DNA of 64,000 nt from Burkholderiales bacterium (GTDB lineage: Bacteria; Pseudomonadota; Gammaproteobacteria; Burkholderiales; SG8-41). Both the position numbers and the translations under genes were made by a program. Location of the stretch: the NCBI GenBank assembly GCA_036262035.1, contig DATAJS010000018.1, forward strand, positions 62,001 through 126,000, read 5' to 3'. Below the pieces are notes generated by a model, which ran no database searches, was not told the DNA's origin, and saw only the letters and a list, made by a program, of their open reading frames with translations. Shown in pieces: positions 46,623 through 55,182 of this stretch (the first letter of the stretch is position 1; each line of letters begins with the position of its first letter).

Positions 46623-47479
46623 AACGCGAAACCGTGCGCTGCCTCGACAGCAGGGGCTTTCACCGGCTGCGCTATTACGAGTGGGGGGATCCCGCGAACG
46701 AGCGCATCGTCGTCTGCGTGCACGGCCTCACGCGCACCGGCCGCGACTTCGATTTCGTGGCGCAGTCGCTGTCGCGCGATTTCCGCGTGATCTGTCCCGA
46801 CATGCCGGGACGCGGCGAGAGCGACCGGCTTGCCGCTGCGAGCGACTACGCCTATCCGCTCTATCTCGCCGACCTCACCACGCTCATCGCGCGCGTGACG
46901 GCGCACGGCGAGGCGAAAGTCGCGTGGGTGGGCACGTCGATGGGCGCGCTGGCGGGCATCATGCTGGCGGCGCTCGCCGACAACCCGGTCGCCAAGCTCG
47001 TCGCCAATGACGCCGGCATGATCGTGCCGAAAGCTGCGCTGGAGCGCATCGCGACGTACGTCGGGCGCGCATGGAAGTTCGAAAGCCTGGACGCCCTCGA
47101 AGCGCACGTGCGGCGCGCCTACGCGCCGTTCGGGCCGCTCACCGACGCCCAGTGGCGGCACCTCACCGAGACCAGTGCGATCCGGGACGCCGACGGCCAG
47201 TGGATGCAGGCCTACGACCCGGCGATCGGCGACGCGTTCCGGGGCGACCTCGCCGACGTCGATCTCACGCCGTTGTGGGACGCGATCCGCTGCCCGACGC
47301 TGCTCCTGCGCGGCGCCGAGTCCGACGTGCTCACGCGCGAGACCGCGGTCGCGATGACGCACCGCGGGCCGAAAGCGCGCCTCGTCGAGCTCGACGGCAT
47401 CGGCCACGCGCCGATGCTGCTCGACGATGCACAGGTCGAGATCGTGCGCGCCTTCCTGCTCGAACCGGAAAACGAATGA
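46619..47479 (+). CDS. Alpha/beta hydrolase
   Basis: A 286-residue hydrolase with an oxyanion-side segment VCVHGLTRTGRDF and the nucleophile elbow GTSMGALAG (Ser about residue 103). The acid is in LLRGAESDVL and the histidine in IGHAPML. No signal peptide is seen. The TTG at 46619 overlaps the stop of the GIDE gene in a TTGA junction; no ATG gives a full fold. The family includes esterases and C-C hydrolases, so the substrate is open. Confidence 0.86.
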   Translation: MKRETVRCLDSRGFHRLRYYEWGDPANERIVVCVHGLTRTGRDFDFVAQSLSRDFRVICPDMPGRGESDRLAAASDYAYPLYLADLTTLIARVTAHGEAKVAWVGTSMGALAGIMLAALADNPVAKLVANDAGMIVPKAALERIATYVGRAWKFESLDALEAHVRRAYAPFGPLTDAQWRHLTETSAIRDADGQWMQAYDPAIGDAFRGDLADVDLTPLWDAIRCPTLLLRGAESDVLTRETAVAMTHRGPKARLVELDGIGHAPMLLDDAQVEIVRAFLLEPENE

Positions 47480-48051
47480 AATCCTCGATACGACTGCTGT
47501 TCGTCATTGCGCTTTCCCTGCTGTCGCTGTCGTGCGGGCAGTCCGAATGGCGTCCGATGGAAGTGAGCGAAGGCGGCTTTCGCGTCCTCATGCGCGGCCA
47601 GCCGAACGTGACGAGGCAGCAGTTCGACACGCCCGCGGGAAAGATGACGGCGTTTCTCTACAGCTCCGACCGGCCGCTGTCGTACTACGCGGTGGGCTAT
47701 ACCGACTATCCGCTCGCGCTCGTCGTCGGCAAGGATCCGTACGAAGTGTTCGAGGGCGTGCGCAACACGTGGGTGCGCCGCATCGGCGGACGCCGTGTCG
47801 GCAGCGACGGCAAGCTCACGCTCTCAGGCAAATATCAGGGCCTGGAGTTCACCGCCGAAGGCGACAGCAAAGGCACCGAAGCGGTGATGCAGGCGCGCCT
47901 CTTCCTCGTCGATCAGCGGCTCTACCAGGTGATCGCGATGGGCCGCAAGAACGCGGTGCCGCAGGGCGAGATCAACCGCTTCCTCAATTCCTTCGCGCTC
48001 GTGCCGACGAGCGAAGTCGGCACGCTGCAGATCACACCGCCGGCGAAGTAG
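47476..48051 (+). CDS. Lipoprotein of unknown function
   Basis: A 191-residue protein with a lipobox (ALSLLSLSC) at the N-terminus. The mature part begins EWRPMEVSEGGFRVLMRGQP and is beta-rich, with LSYYAVGYTDYPLAL and QRLYQVIAMGRKNAVPQGE later. No family is recognised with certainty. The ATG overlaps the hydrolase stop (ATGA), so it is the last gene of the lemA-GIDE-hydrolase run. It is probably an outer-membrane lipoprotein. Confidence 0.75.
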   Translation: MKSSIRLLFVIALSLLSLSCGQSEWRPMEVSEGGFRVLMRGQPNVTRQQFDTPAGKMTAFLYSSDRPLSYYAVGYTDYPLALVVGKDPYEVFEGVRNTWVRRIGGRRVGSDGKLTLSGKYQGLEFTAEGDSKGTEAVMQARLFLVDQRLYQVIAMGRKNAVPQGEINRFLNSFALVPTSEVGTLQITPPAK

Positions 48052-48057
48052 GTCCTT

Positions 48058-48456
48058 TCAATCGTGCGGGCGGATGCTCATGCCGCGCGTCCAGTAGGTA
48101 CGAATCGGCTCGGCCTTGGGAAAATCGCGGCACAGGGTACGCCGCTCGCCGCCGAGCGCGGCGATATCCGTCTCTGCGATCTCGCCGCCGCGCGCGGCGA
48201 GCGCCTCGGTTTCCTCTTCGGTGAGCGGCGTCAACGTCCAGTACTGCGGGTCCTCGCCGTCGGCCCAGTCGATGGTCTCGCAGAACACCGACAGAAAGCG
48301 CTGGCGGCAGTGCGCGCAGGCGAGCAGCATCACGTGGAAGTGCGATTCATCGATGAGCTCTCCGGCGCGCTGCAGGTAGGCTCGCGCATCCCATGCCGCA
48401 TCGGCGGCTGCCGGCCAGCAGCGGTCGCAGCCGAAATCCGGGTCGGCGCGAATCAG
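48058..48456 (-). CDS. Small cysteine-rich protein downstream of the DsbA-like gene
   Basis: A protein of about 132 residues with two CxxC pairs (GCDRC and CAHCRQ) and a further Cys in SVFCETIDWADGED, suggesting a zinc-binding module. Its end reads YWTRGMSIRPHD. No ATG, GTG or TTG lies near the expected start. A CTG at 48454-48456, preceded by GCGAGG, overlaps the upstream stop in CTGA and is taken as the provisional start. The family is not recognised. Coupling to the DsbA-like gene suggests a related redox or metal role. Confidence 0.6.
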   Translation of the reverse strand: MIRADPDFGCDRCWPAAADAAWDARAYLQRAGELIDESHFHVMLLACAHCRQRFLSVFCETIDWADGEDPQYWTLTPLTEEETEALAARGGEIAETDIAALGGERRTLCRDFPKAEPIRTYWTRGMSIRPHD

Positions 48457-49103
48457 CCGGACCTCGCCTGCTCCATCGCCGACAGCAGCACGTCCTCGCC
48501 CTGCGCGCCCGAGACGCCGATCTTGCGGTCGAAGATGAAGAACGGCACGCCGCCGATGCCCGCGTTGCGCGCTTCGAGGTCGGCGCTCTGCACGAGGTCG
48601 CGATCGGCGTCGCTGGTGAGATACGCCAGCGCCGCAGCGCGATCGAGGCCGCCGCGCGCCGCGACGTCGGCGAGCGTCGCGGCATCGGTGAGATCGAGCC
48701 CTTCGACGAAATAGGCCTTGAAGAGCTCCTCGGCCACTTCGTCCTGGCGTCCCTGGCCGCCGGCGTGATGCAGCAGCCGGTGAGCGTCGAGCGTGTTGGG
48801 CTGGACCTGGATGTTCTCGAAGGCGAGCGGCAGCCCGACTTCGCGGCCGACGCCCACGATGCGCGCGTAGACTTCGGGGCCGCGGCCCGCGCCCCACTTG
48901 CGCTCGATGTATTCCTTGCGCGGCATGCCGCTCGAAGGCAGGTCCGGATTCAGCTGAAAAGGCAGCCAGCGCACGGCCGGCACGGGCTCATCGGGATGCT
49001 TCTCGCTATAGAGACGCAGCGCGGCTTCGAGCCTGCGCTTCCCGATGTAGCACCAGGGTCAAACGACGTCGGAAACGATGTCGATCCTCAGAGGCTCGCT
49101 CAT
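48453..49103 (-). CDS. DsbA/FrnE-like thiol oxidoreductase, candidate selenoprotein (UPWC)
   Basis: A thioredoxin-fold protein of the DsbA/FrnE (2-hydroxychromene-2-carboxylate isomerase-like) family. Read from the ATG at 49101-49103 it gives [13 protein letters not shown], then an in-frame TGA (49059-49061), then PWCYIGKRRLEAALRLY, and stays open for 216 codons in all. The family active site is CPWC, so the TGA replaces exactly the first catalytic cysteine. A hairpin fitting a bacterial SECIS follows the TGA. The start overlaps the upstream ligase stop (ATGA), so it is the coupled start. The rest matches FrnE (FIFDRKIGVSGAQ). A nonsense mutation is the alternative. Confidence 0.8.
49019..49038 (-). 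promoter_or_regulatory. SECIS-like hairpin after the in-frame TGA
   Basis: Starting 21 bases after the TGA, the mRNA can fold as GCGC-A-GGCU-CGA-AGCC-GCGC, two 4-bp stems with one bulged A and a CGA loop. A G in the first two loop positions, and about 29 bases between UGA and the loop, are within what is known for bacterial SECIS elements. Confidence 0.6.
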
Positions 49104-50704
49104 GTCCAGCTCCAGTCCTTGTAAGTCTCGCGCAGTTTAGCTTTCATCATCTTGCCCGTCGACGTGCGCGGGATCTCGTCGACGAACACGTAAGCCTCCG
49201 GCCGCTGGTACGACGCGAAGCTCGTCAGATGCGCGTGCAGCGTTTCGCGCGACGGCTTCGTCCCCGCCTTGGGCACGATCACCGCGAGCGGACGCTCGCC
49301 CCACTTCGGATGCGCGACCGCGATCACCGCGGCTTCCTGCACGTCGGGATGCGAGACGAGCGCGTTCTCGAGGTCGATCGAGCTGATCCATTCGCCGCCC
49401 GACTTGACCAGGTCCTTGATGCGGTCGGTGATCTTCACGTAGCCGTGCTCGTCGATCGTCGCGATGTCGCCGGTGCGGAACCAGCCGTCCTCGGTCCATT
49501 GCTGCGCGCTGCCGGGCTCCTCGTGATAGGCGCCTGCAACCCATGGGCCGCGCACTTCGAGCTCGCCCATGGTCGACCCGTCGGCGGGTGTCTCGCGGCC
49601 GTCGGCGATCGTGCGCACTTCGAAGAACGGGAGCGCGACACCCGCTTTCGCGCGCCTCGCGTAGCCCGCGTCACCTTCGTTCGGCGCCCCGCGCTTGTCG
49701 AAGTTGAAGACGCCCACCGGCGAAGTCTCGGTCATGCCCCAGCCGTGCACGACGCGCACGCCGTGGCGGTCGAGGCCGCGGAACAGCGATTCGGGGCACG
49801 CCGCCCCGCCGACGATCATGCGCAAGCCCGGCTCGAGCTTCCAGCGTTGCGGTTCCTGCTCCAGGGCCTGGAGGATGCCGTGCCACAGCGTCGGCACGCC
49901 CGCGGTGACGGTCACGCGCTCGGCTGCGTAGAGGTCGAGCAGGTTGACCGCGTCGAGATGAGGGCCCGGCATCGCAAGGTCGGCTCCGACCATCACCGCG
50001 GTGAACGGCAGGCCCCATGCCATGACATGGAACATCGGCACGACGGGCGTCACGGTGTCGCGGTTGGCGAGGCCGAGGTAATCGGCGAGGCCGGTCGCCA
50101 GCGAGTGCAGCACGATCGAGCGATGGCTGTACACCACGCCCTTGGGCCGCCCCGTGGTGCCCGAGGTGTAGCACATGCCTGCGGCGTCGTTCTCGGCGAG
50201 CGGCGGCGGCTCGAAAGGCGCGCGCTCGTCGAGCAGCGCTTCGTAGTCGAGCGCGCCCGCCACGCGCCGTCCCGTCAGCGGCACGACGATGACGCGCTCG
50301 AAATTCGTCTGCGCCCTGAATTTCTCGTACAAAGGCAGCAGGGCATCGTCGACGATCAGGAAGCGGTCTTTAGCGTGGTTCGCGATGAACGCGATGTCGT
50401 CGGGCGCCAGCCGCAGGTTCAGCGTGTGCAGCACCCCGCCTGCACACGGCACCGCGAAATACGCTTCGAGGTGCGCGTAGTGGTTCCACATCAGCGTCGC
50501 GACGCGGTCGCCTTTCCGCAGGCCGAGCTTCTGCAGCGCGCCCGCGAGGGCGTGGGTCCGGCGGTGGAAGTCGGCGTAGGTGCAGCGGTGCAGCGATCTG
50601 TCCGGCAGGCGCGAGACGACGCGCGACGCGCCGAAGAGACGCCCGGCGCGCTCGAGCAGGTGCGCGAGCGTCAGCGGGACCTGCATCATGGTCGCTGCGA
50701 TCAT
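49100..50704 (-). CDS. Fatty-acid/acyl-CoA ligase
   Basis: This AMP-forming ligase activates a carboxylic acid to its CoA ester. The 534-residue product has the P-loop-like [17 protein letters not shown] and the later [10 protein letters not shown]. The hinge region [22 protein letters not shown] follows, and the catalytic lysine is in [15 protein letters not shown]. The ATG at 50702-50704 is preceded by GGAGGAAC and overlaps the VanZ-like gene stop; a much longer upstream open frame is an artefact. It likely supplies CoA esters to the acyl-CoA dehydrogenase upstream. A medium- or long-chain acid is the usual substrate. Confidence 0.93.
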   Translation of the reverse strand: MIAATMMQVPLTLAHLLERAGRLFGASRVVSRLPDRSLHRCTYADFHRRTHALAGALQKLGLRKGDRVATLMWNHYAHLEAYFAVPCAGGVLHTLNLRLAPDDIAFIANHAKDRFLIVDDALLPLYEKFRAQTNFERVIVVPLTGRRVAGALDYEALLDERAPFEPPPLAENDAAGMCYTSGTTGRPKGVVYSHRSIVLHSLATGLADYLGLANRDTVTPVVPMFHVMAWGLPFTAVMVGADLAMPGPHLDAVNLLDLYAAERVTVTAGVPTLWHGILQALEQEPQRWKLEPGLRMIVGGAACPESLFRGLDRHGVRVVHGWGMTETSPVGVFNFDKRGAPNEGDAGYARRAKAGVALPFFEVRTIADGRETPADGSTMGELEVRGPWVAGAYHEEPGSAQQWTEDGWFRTGDIATIDEHGYVKITDRIKDLVKSGGEWISSIDLENALVSHPDVQEAAVIAVAHPKWGERPLAVIVPKAGTKPSRETLHAHLTSFASYQRPEAYVFVDEIPRTSTGKMMKAKLRETYKDWSWT

Positions 50705-51927
50705 GTGTTCCTCCGGTCGACGCTCGATGCGTTGTTCGATAAGAGCCAGATGACATGCGCCCGCTGCAGATAATAAAGCCACCCTCCGAACAGACCGGCG
50801 GCGACCAGCAGCACCCCTCGCGCCGCCGACGCGCCGTGCAGATCGAAGCCTCGCGCCGCCTCGACGGCGATCGCCAGGCCGACGCCCCACGCGATGAGAC
50901 GCGGGAAGGCATCGCGGTAGCCCTTCACGTCGCGGCCTCGCAGCTCGGTGGCGATATAGCCGAGCAGCGTGAAAGCGGCGCACAACTCGAGCACCTGCGC
51001 GGTTTCCACCCGCGACGGAGCGACGGCGGGAAAACCGATTCCGCCCCGCCACGCGCCCATCACCCCGAAGAGGGGCGCGATGGCGAGGACGACGAGGTAC
51101 ACCGCGAACAGCGGCAGCGCCGAGCGCAGCAGCGGAACTTCGAAGCGCCGGTTCGATCCGGCATCGTGCAGCGGCCGCCGCCCCTGCCACCAGCATAGGG
51201 CTGCGACGCCGAGCGTACCGGCCGCGAGCCCGAGCGGCTGCCACACCAGCAGCGCGAACGCGCCGGCCACGAACCACAGCGCCGCGAAAGCCGCCGTATG
51301 GTGCGGCTCGGCCGCTCTGGAAGGTCCGAAGTAATGTCGCTGGAGCCCGCCCAGAAGCATGGCGCCGAAAGCGCCTATGAGAAACGTCGTGCCGATCGGC
51401 ACCCACTCCCCGCGCGCCGCCAGGGAGTTCGCCCAGCGAAGGGGCACCAGCAGATACACGAGCGCCATGAGCGGCATCTCGAGCCCCAGCCAGCCGATGG
51501 CGCGTCCGGCGAGGCCCGCCGAGCGCGCGATGCGTTCGAAGGCCAGCGCACCGATACCCGCGCCGAGCGTATTGCCGACGACGTCGAGGATCGCCGAGAC
51601 GCGCGTCGGATCGAAAAGCTGCAGCGCTTCGATCATGACGCTGATGAGCGTCGCGGTCCAGATCGACACCGCGACCGACTCCGGCCGTCCCCGCGGCGTC
51701 GCGAACCTGAGCAGGAATCCGAGCGGAATGAACAGCACCACGCTGACCGCGAAGTCGTAGGCATCGCCGCCGACGGTCACCTCCCACTGCTCGGGCCACA
51801 CGAAGTGGAAAGGCAGCAGCGTGACGATCAGCATCACGCCGATCATGTAGAGCAGCAGTGCGGTGCCGAGGCGTGCGCCGGTATCCACCGGCCGGGGTGG
51901 GGAATGCCCGTCGTCTTCAGCGCTCAT
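50701..51927 (-). CDS. VanZ-family integral membrane protein
   Basis: A 408-residue protein with about ten transmembrane helices. The N-terminal VanZ-like part includes LLPFHFVWPEQWEV and VLFIPLGFLLRFATP, then VMIEALQLFDPTRVSAILDVVGNTLGA. That is the conserved polar pattern of the family. The second half is a further set of helices not assigned to any domain. VanZ is known for teicoplanin resistance in enterococci, but most family members have no such role. It overlaps both neighbours, so it is part of the leftward operon. Confidence 0.86.
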   Translation of the reverse strand: MSAEDDGHSPPRPVDTGARLGTALLLYMIGVMLIVTLLPFHFVWPEQWEVTVGGDAYDFAVSVVLFIPLGFLLRFATPRGRPESVAVSIWTATLISVMIEALQLFDPTRVSAILDVVGNTLGAGIGALAFERIARSAGLAGRAIGWLGLEMPLMALVYLLVPLRWANSLAARGEWVPIGTTFLIGAFGAMLLGGLQRHYFGPSRAAEPHHTAAFAALWFVAGAFALLVWQPLGLAAGTLGVAALCWWQGRRPLHDAGSNRRFEVPLLRSALPLFAVYLVVLAIAPLFGVMGAWRGGIGFPAVAPSRVETAQVLELCAAFTLLGYIATELRGRDVKGYRDAFPRLIAWGVGLAIAVEAARGFDLHGASAARGVLLVAAGLFGGWLYYLQRAHVIWLLSNNASSVDRRNT

Positions 51928-53578
51928 CCAGGGCCAGCCGACGTGTATCGTCGGCGCTCATCTCTTGCAGCAGGTTGATTCCGGCGGACACGAACCTTCG
52001 CGCCGCCGCCAGCGGGCGTTCGTCGCTTTCGTGCGTCAGCGCCCATTGCGCGTGACGCGCCAGCAGCGCGGCGGCGAAGCTGCGTCCTGTCGTCAGCGCG
52101 AAGCGCCGCGCGCCGGCCTCGACCAGCGCCGGCGAGCCGCTGCCGAGCCATCGGCCGGCTTCTTCGAGCGTCGACTCTATACGGGCGGAGAGGCGGATCA
52201 GATCCGGATGTTTGACCGTTTGCAGCAGGAAACCCGCTTCGCGGCGGATCGCTTCGATCCCGCGGCCGCCGGCGAGCGCGCGCAGCGCGTCGAGCGCGAG
52301 CACGTTGGTCGTGCCCTCCCAGATCGGCAGCACCTGCGCATCGCGCAGCAGCAGCGGTATACCGGTGTCTTCGACGTAGCCCGCGCCGCCGAACGCTTCC
52401 ACCACCTCCGAGAGCACCGCGACGCACTGGCGCCCGGTCGTGAGCTTGGCGATCGGCGTCAGCGCGCGCAGGAGCTCGAGCTGCTGCTCGCTCGCCTCGC
52501 CGGCGTCGCTGCGCCCGAGCAGCTCCACGACGAAAAACGTGAGATGGAAAGCGGCTTCGAATTCGGCCTGCAAGCCGGCGAGCGTATCGACGTGCAGCGG
52601 CTTCGCGGCGAGCGGCGCGCCGAACGCGATGCGCTTCGCCGCGTAGTCGCGCGCGAGCGCGAGCCCGCGGCGCATCAGCGCCGTCGCGCTCACGCTGTTC
52701 CACGTGCGCGTGACGTTGAGCATGGGCGCGATGTTGCGGACACCGTCCGAGGTGCCGCACACGAGCTCGGCAGGCGCGCCTTCGAGCTCGAGCTCGGCGG
52801 TGGGCACCTTGCGCGTGCCGAGCTTGTCTTTCAGGCGATTGACGACGATGCGGTTGGGCCGCCCTTGTCCGTCGCGCGTCTCGACGTAGAACAGCGCGAG
52901 GCCCTTGCCGCCGGGCGGATTGCCTTCGGGCCGCGCGAGCGTCAGCGCCATCTGTGACGCGATCGCGGAGGTGAACCACTTGCGGCCATAGAGCCGCCAG
53001 ACACCGTCTTCGTTCTTGGCGACGCTGCGCGACAAGCCCACGTCCGAGCCGCCGGTCGCTTCGGTCATCCACTGCCCGCTCGTCCAAAAGCTTGCAGGGT
53101 CGCGGCTGGTGAGATGCGGCACCGCGCGCGCGATCAGCGCTTCGTTGCCCGCCGCGATCAGCGCGCTCGCGGCGCCGTCGGTCATCGCGAGCGGACAACT
53201 GTAGATGTCGGTGGAGGGCGTGAAGAGATAGGCGAGCGCGAGCTGGTGCACGCGCGAGAGCGCGCCGTGCGCGCGCTCGTACGCGGTCGCGACCAGACCG
53301 CTGTCGGCTGCGATGCGCTCGGCCTTGCGCCACAGCGGCGTCACCTCGATGCGGTCGATGCGGCGGCCCCACGCGTCCCAGTGCGTGACGGTGGGCTCGT
53401 TCAGTCGGTCCGCGAGCTGGTCTCGATAGAGCTCGCCGCCGGCGAGCTCGCCCATGGCCGCGAGCGCCGGCTCTATCGCGGCGAGCATCTCCGGCGGCAG
53501 CGTGCGATCCAGATACGACCGCAGCACACGATCGCCGTCGTACTGGTTGCCGAGCTCGGGCGGAGTCTGGGTGAACAC
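51917..53578 (-). CDS. AidB-like acyl-CoA dehydrogenase family protein
   Basis: A 553-residue FAD protein of the AidB/isovaleryl-CoA dehydrogenase group, close to E. coli AidB in length. It begins FTQTPPELGNQYDGDRVLRSYL, the AidB-type N-terminal domain. It has GQWMTEATGGSDVGLSRSVA and RKWFTSAI in the substrate region, and the late FGGAGYVEDTGIPLLLRDAQVLPIWEGTTN. The GTG at 53576-53578 starts the conserved region. Upstream reading would run into the mmgE gene. AidB responds to alkylation damage in E. coli, but in operons like this a catabolic role is as likely. Confidence 0.88.
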   Translation of the reverse strand: MFTQTPPELGNQYDGDRVLRSYLDRTLPPEMLAAIEPALAAMGELAGGELYRDQLADRLNEPTVTHWDAWGRRIDRIEVTPLWRKAERIAADSGLVATAYERAHGALSRVHQLALAYLFTPSTDIYSCPLAMTDGAASALIAAGNEALIARAVPHLTSRDPASFWTSGQWMTEATGGSDVGLSRSVAKNEDGVWRLYGRKWFTSAIASQMALTLARPEGNPPGGKGLALFYVETRDGQGRPNRIVVNRLKDKLGTRKVPTAELELEGAPAELVCGTSDGVRNIAPMLNVTRTWNSVSATALMRRGLALARDYAAKRIAFGAPLAAKPLHVDTLAGLQAEFEAAFHLTFFVVELLGRSDAGEASEQQLELLRALTPIAKLTTGRQCVAVLSEVVEAFGGAGYVEDTGIPLLLRDAQVLPIWEGTTNVLALDALRALAGGRGIEAIRREAGFLLQTVKHPDLIRLSARIESTLEEAGRWLGSGSPALVEAGARRFALTTGRSFAAALLARHAQWALTHESDERPLAAARRFVSAGINLLQEMSADDTRRLALDER

Positions 53579-53666
53579 CGAGCCATTATGTAGCCGGCGC
53601 CGTCCGTACGAAAGCCTGCGGGTCGCTACGCCCGATGCGCGGAGCACCGATTCAAGATCACGCGCG

Positions 53667-55046
53667 TCAGCCGCGCAGCAGCGACAGATCGAGCGGCCCG
53701 TCGAAGAGCTTCGGCGCGGCCTTGAGGAACGCGTCGGCACGCGCCTTGTCCCAGCCGCCGAACTCGACGTTGCGACGGAACTTGTCTTCGATCTCCTCGC
53801 GCGTGAGCGGCTCGTGCGCGCCGCCGCGGATGTGCGGCTGGCGCTCTTCGACGACGGTGCCGTCCTTCAGCGTCATGCGCACGTGCCCGGTGTACGCCTT
53901 CGGATACGGGTTGTTCGGGTCGACCACGTAGCGCACCTTGCTGCTGAGCGCGAGGATGCGCGGATCGCGCACGGTCTCTTCGGTGAACGCGGCAAGGCCT
54001 GCGCCGCCGGTGATGAACGCGACCGCGATGTTGAACGGCGCGCTGAACTTCGCGCCGTAATCCGTCGCCGGCTTCTGCTTCGCCTCGAGCGGGTCCCACA
54101 GCCGGTGCACGTAACCTTCGGCGGTCTCGCAGAGCACGTCGACGACGTCGTCCGGGTTGATGCCTTTCTTCGAGAGCCGCAGCGCGCAATCGATGTACGG
54201 CTGGTTCATCGTGCCCGTCGCATACGGCTTGAACGTGATCGCGTCGATGTACCACTTCCTGCCGAAGTCCTCGAAGAGTACGTCGTAATCGCCTTCGCGG
54301 TTGTGCGCGAACGCCTGGAACACGCCGTGCGTGCCCTCGAACACCGTGCGCGGGCCGAGGAAGCCGTTCTCGCCGACCCGCACCGCCTGCACCGCCGCCT
54401 GCGCGGCCCAGCCCGCGTGCAGGCGTTTGGTCCATGCGCCTTCGGCGAGATACTCGATGATGCCCGCGGACATGCTGCCGGCGTTGCCGAGCGCGTCGAC
54501 GGCCTGCCGGCGATCGAGACCCCGCGCCACCGAAGCGCCGAGGGTCGCGCCGAGGGTGCCGAGGATGCTCGTCGGATGGAAGCCCGATTTGTGGATCGCC
54601 TTGGGTATCACCATCGACATCCGGCACAGCGTCTCGATGCCGATGGCGAGACCGGCGAGCGCGGCGCGGCCGTCACGCGAGAAACGCTCGCAGATCGCGA
54701 GCACCGCGGGAGCGACCACGGCGCTGCTGTGCACCGGCCCGCCTTCGAACGTGTCGTCGAAGTCCTCGCCGTGCGCCGCGGTGCCGTTGATGAGCGCCGC
54801 CTGGTCGGGCGAGTACGTCGTCGCGTGGCCGATCGCGGTGCAGTGGCCGCTCGCGTCGACGCTGCGGGTGACGGCCTGCATGTAGTCGGTCTTGCGCGCG
54901 GCGACGCACAGGCCGACGACGTCGATGAGCAGCTCTTCGGTGCGGTTGCGCACGCTCTTCGGCAGCGCCGATGCGGCGACCTGTGCGGCCTGGTCGACCA
55001 GCTTTTCGGCGACCGAGACTTTGGGGAGGGAGGATTTATCGGCCAT
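53667..55046 (-). CDS. MmgE/PrpD family dehydratase-like protein
   Basis: A 459-residue protein of the family that includes 2-methylcitrate dehydratase and cis-aconitate decarboxylase. Segments are NGTAAHGEDFDDTFEGGPVH, the GRWKAT-region counterpart LGTLGATLGASVARGL, and ITFKPYATGTMNQPYIDCAL. The substrate is a tricarboxylate or similar acid, but it cannot be fixed without nearby prp genes, which are absent. It heads the leftward operon and is preceded by a tandem-repeat region. Confidence 0.9.
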   Translation of the reverse strand: MADKSSLPKVSVAEKLVDQAAQVAASALPKSVRNRTEELLIDVVGLCVAARKTDYMQAVTRSVDASGHCTAIGHATTYSPDQAALINGTAAHGEDFDDTFEGGPVHSSAVVAPAVLAICERFSRDGRAALAGLAIGIETLCRMSMVIPKAIHKSGFHPTSILGTLGATLGASVARGLDRRQAVDALGNAGSMSAGIIEYLAEGAWTKRLHAGWAAQAAVQAVRVGENGFLGPRTVFEGTHGVFQAFAHNREGDYDVLFEDFGRKWYIDAITFKPYATGTMNQPYIDCALRLSKKGINPDDVVDVLCETAEGYVHRLWDPLEAKQKPATDYGAKFSAPFNIAVAFITGGAGLAAFTEETVRDPRILALSSKVRYVVDPNNPYPKAYTGHVRMTLKDGTVVEERQPHIRGGAHEPLTREEIEDKFRRNVEFGGWDKARADAFLKAAPKLFDGPLDLSLLRG

Positions 55047-55060
55047 GTTCCGGGGTGATG

Positions 55061-55144
55061 AAAGTGATGAGATGAAGGTGATGAGGTGAAGGTGATGAGG
55101 TGAAGGTGAGGAAATGAAGGTGAGGAAATGACGGTGAGGCGGTG
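55061..55144. repeat. 14-bp tandem repeat upstream of the mmgE-like gene
   Basis: Six head-to-tail copies of a 14-bp unit, AAGGTGATGAGGTG and variants AAGGTGAGGAAATG, lie immediately upstream of the MmgE/PrpD start (55046). A partial copy flanks them on each side. There are no spacers between units, so this is not a CRISPR array. Confidence 0.85.
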
Positions 55145-55153
55145 AAGGTGGGC

Positions 55154-55180
55154 GTCATTCCCGCCAAGGCGGGAATCCAT
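55154..55180. repeat. Single REP-like palindrome
   Basis: GTCATTCCCGCCAAGGCGGG followed by AATCCAT is one copy of the same palindromic family as the larger element at 38979-39137. It sits between the tandem repeat and the solute-binding gene stop. Confidence 0.65.
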
Positions 55181-55182
55181 TT

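Noticed and set aside
48453-48983. A shorter DsbA-family gene starting at an ATG near 48983
   Set aside because: That start removes the active-site motif and half of the thioredoxin fold. The upstream frame continues with family sequence interrupted only by the TGA, and the ATG at 49103 is coupled to the ligase stop.
55061-55144. CRISPR-like array
   Set aside because: Units are 14 bp, contiguous and without spacers, and no cas genes are present, so this is a plain tandem repeat.
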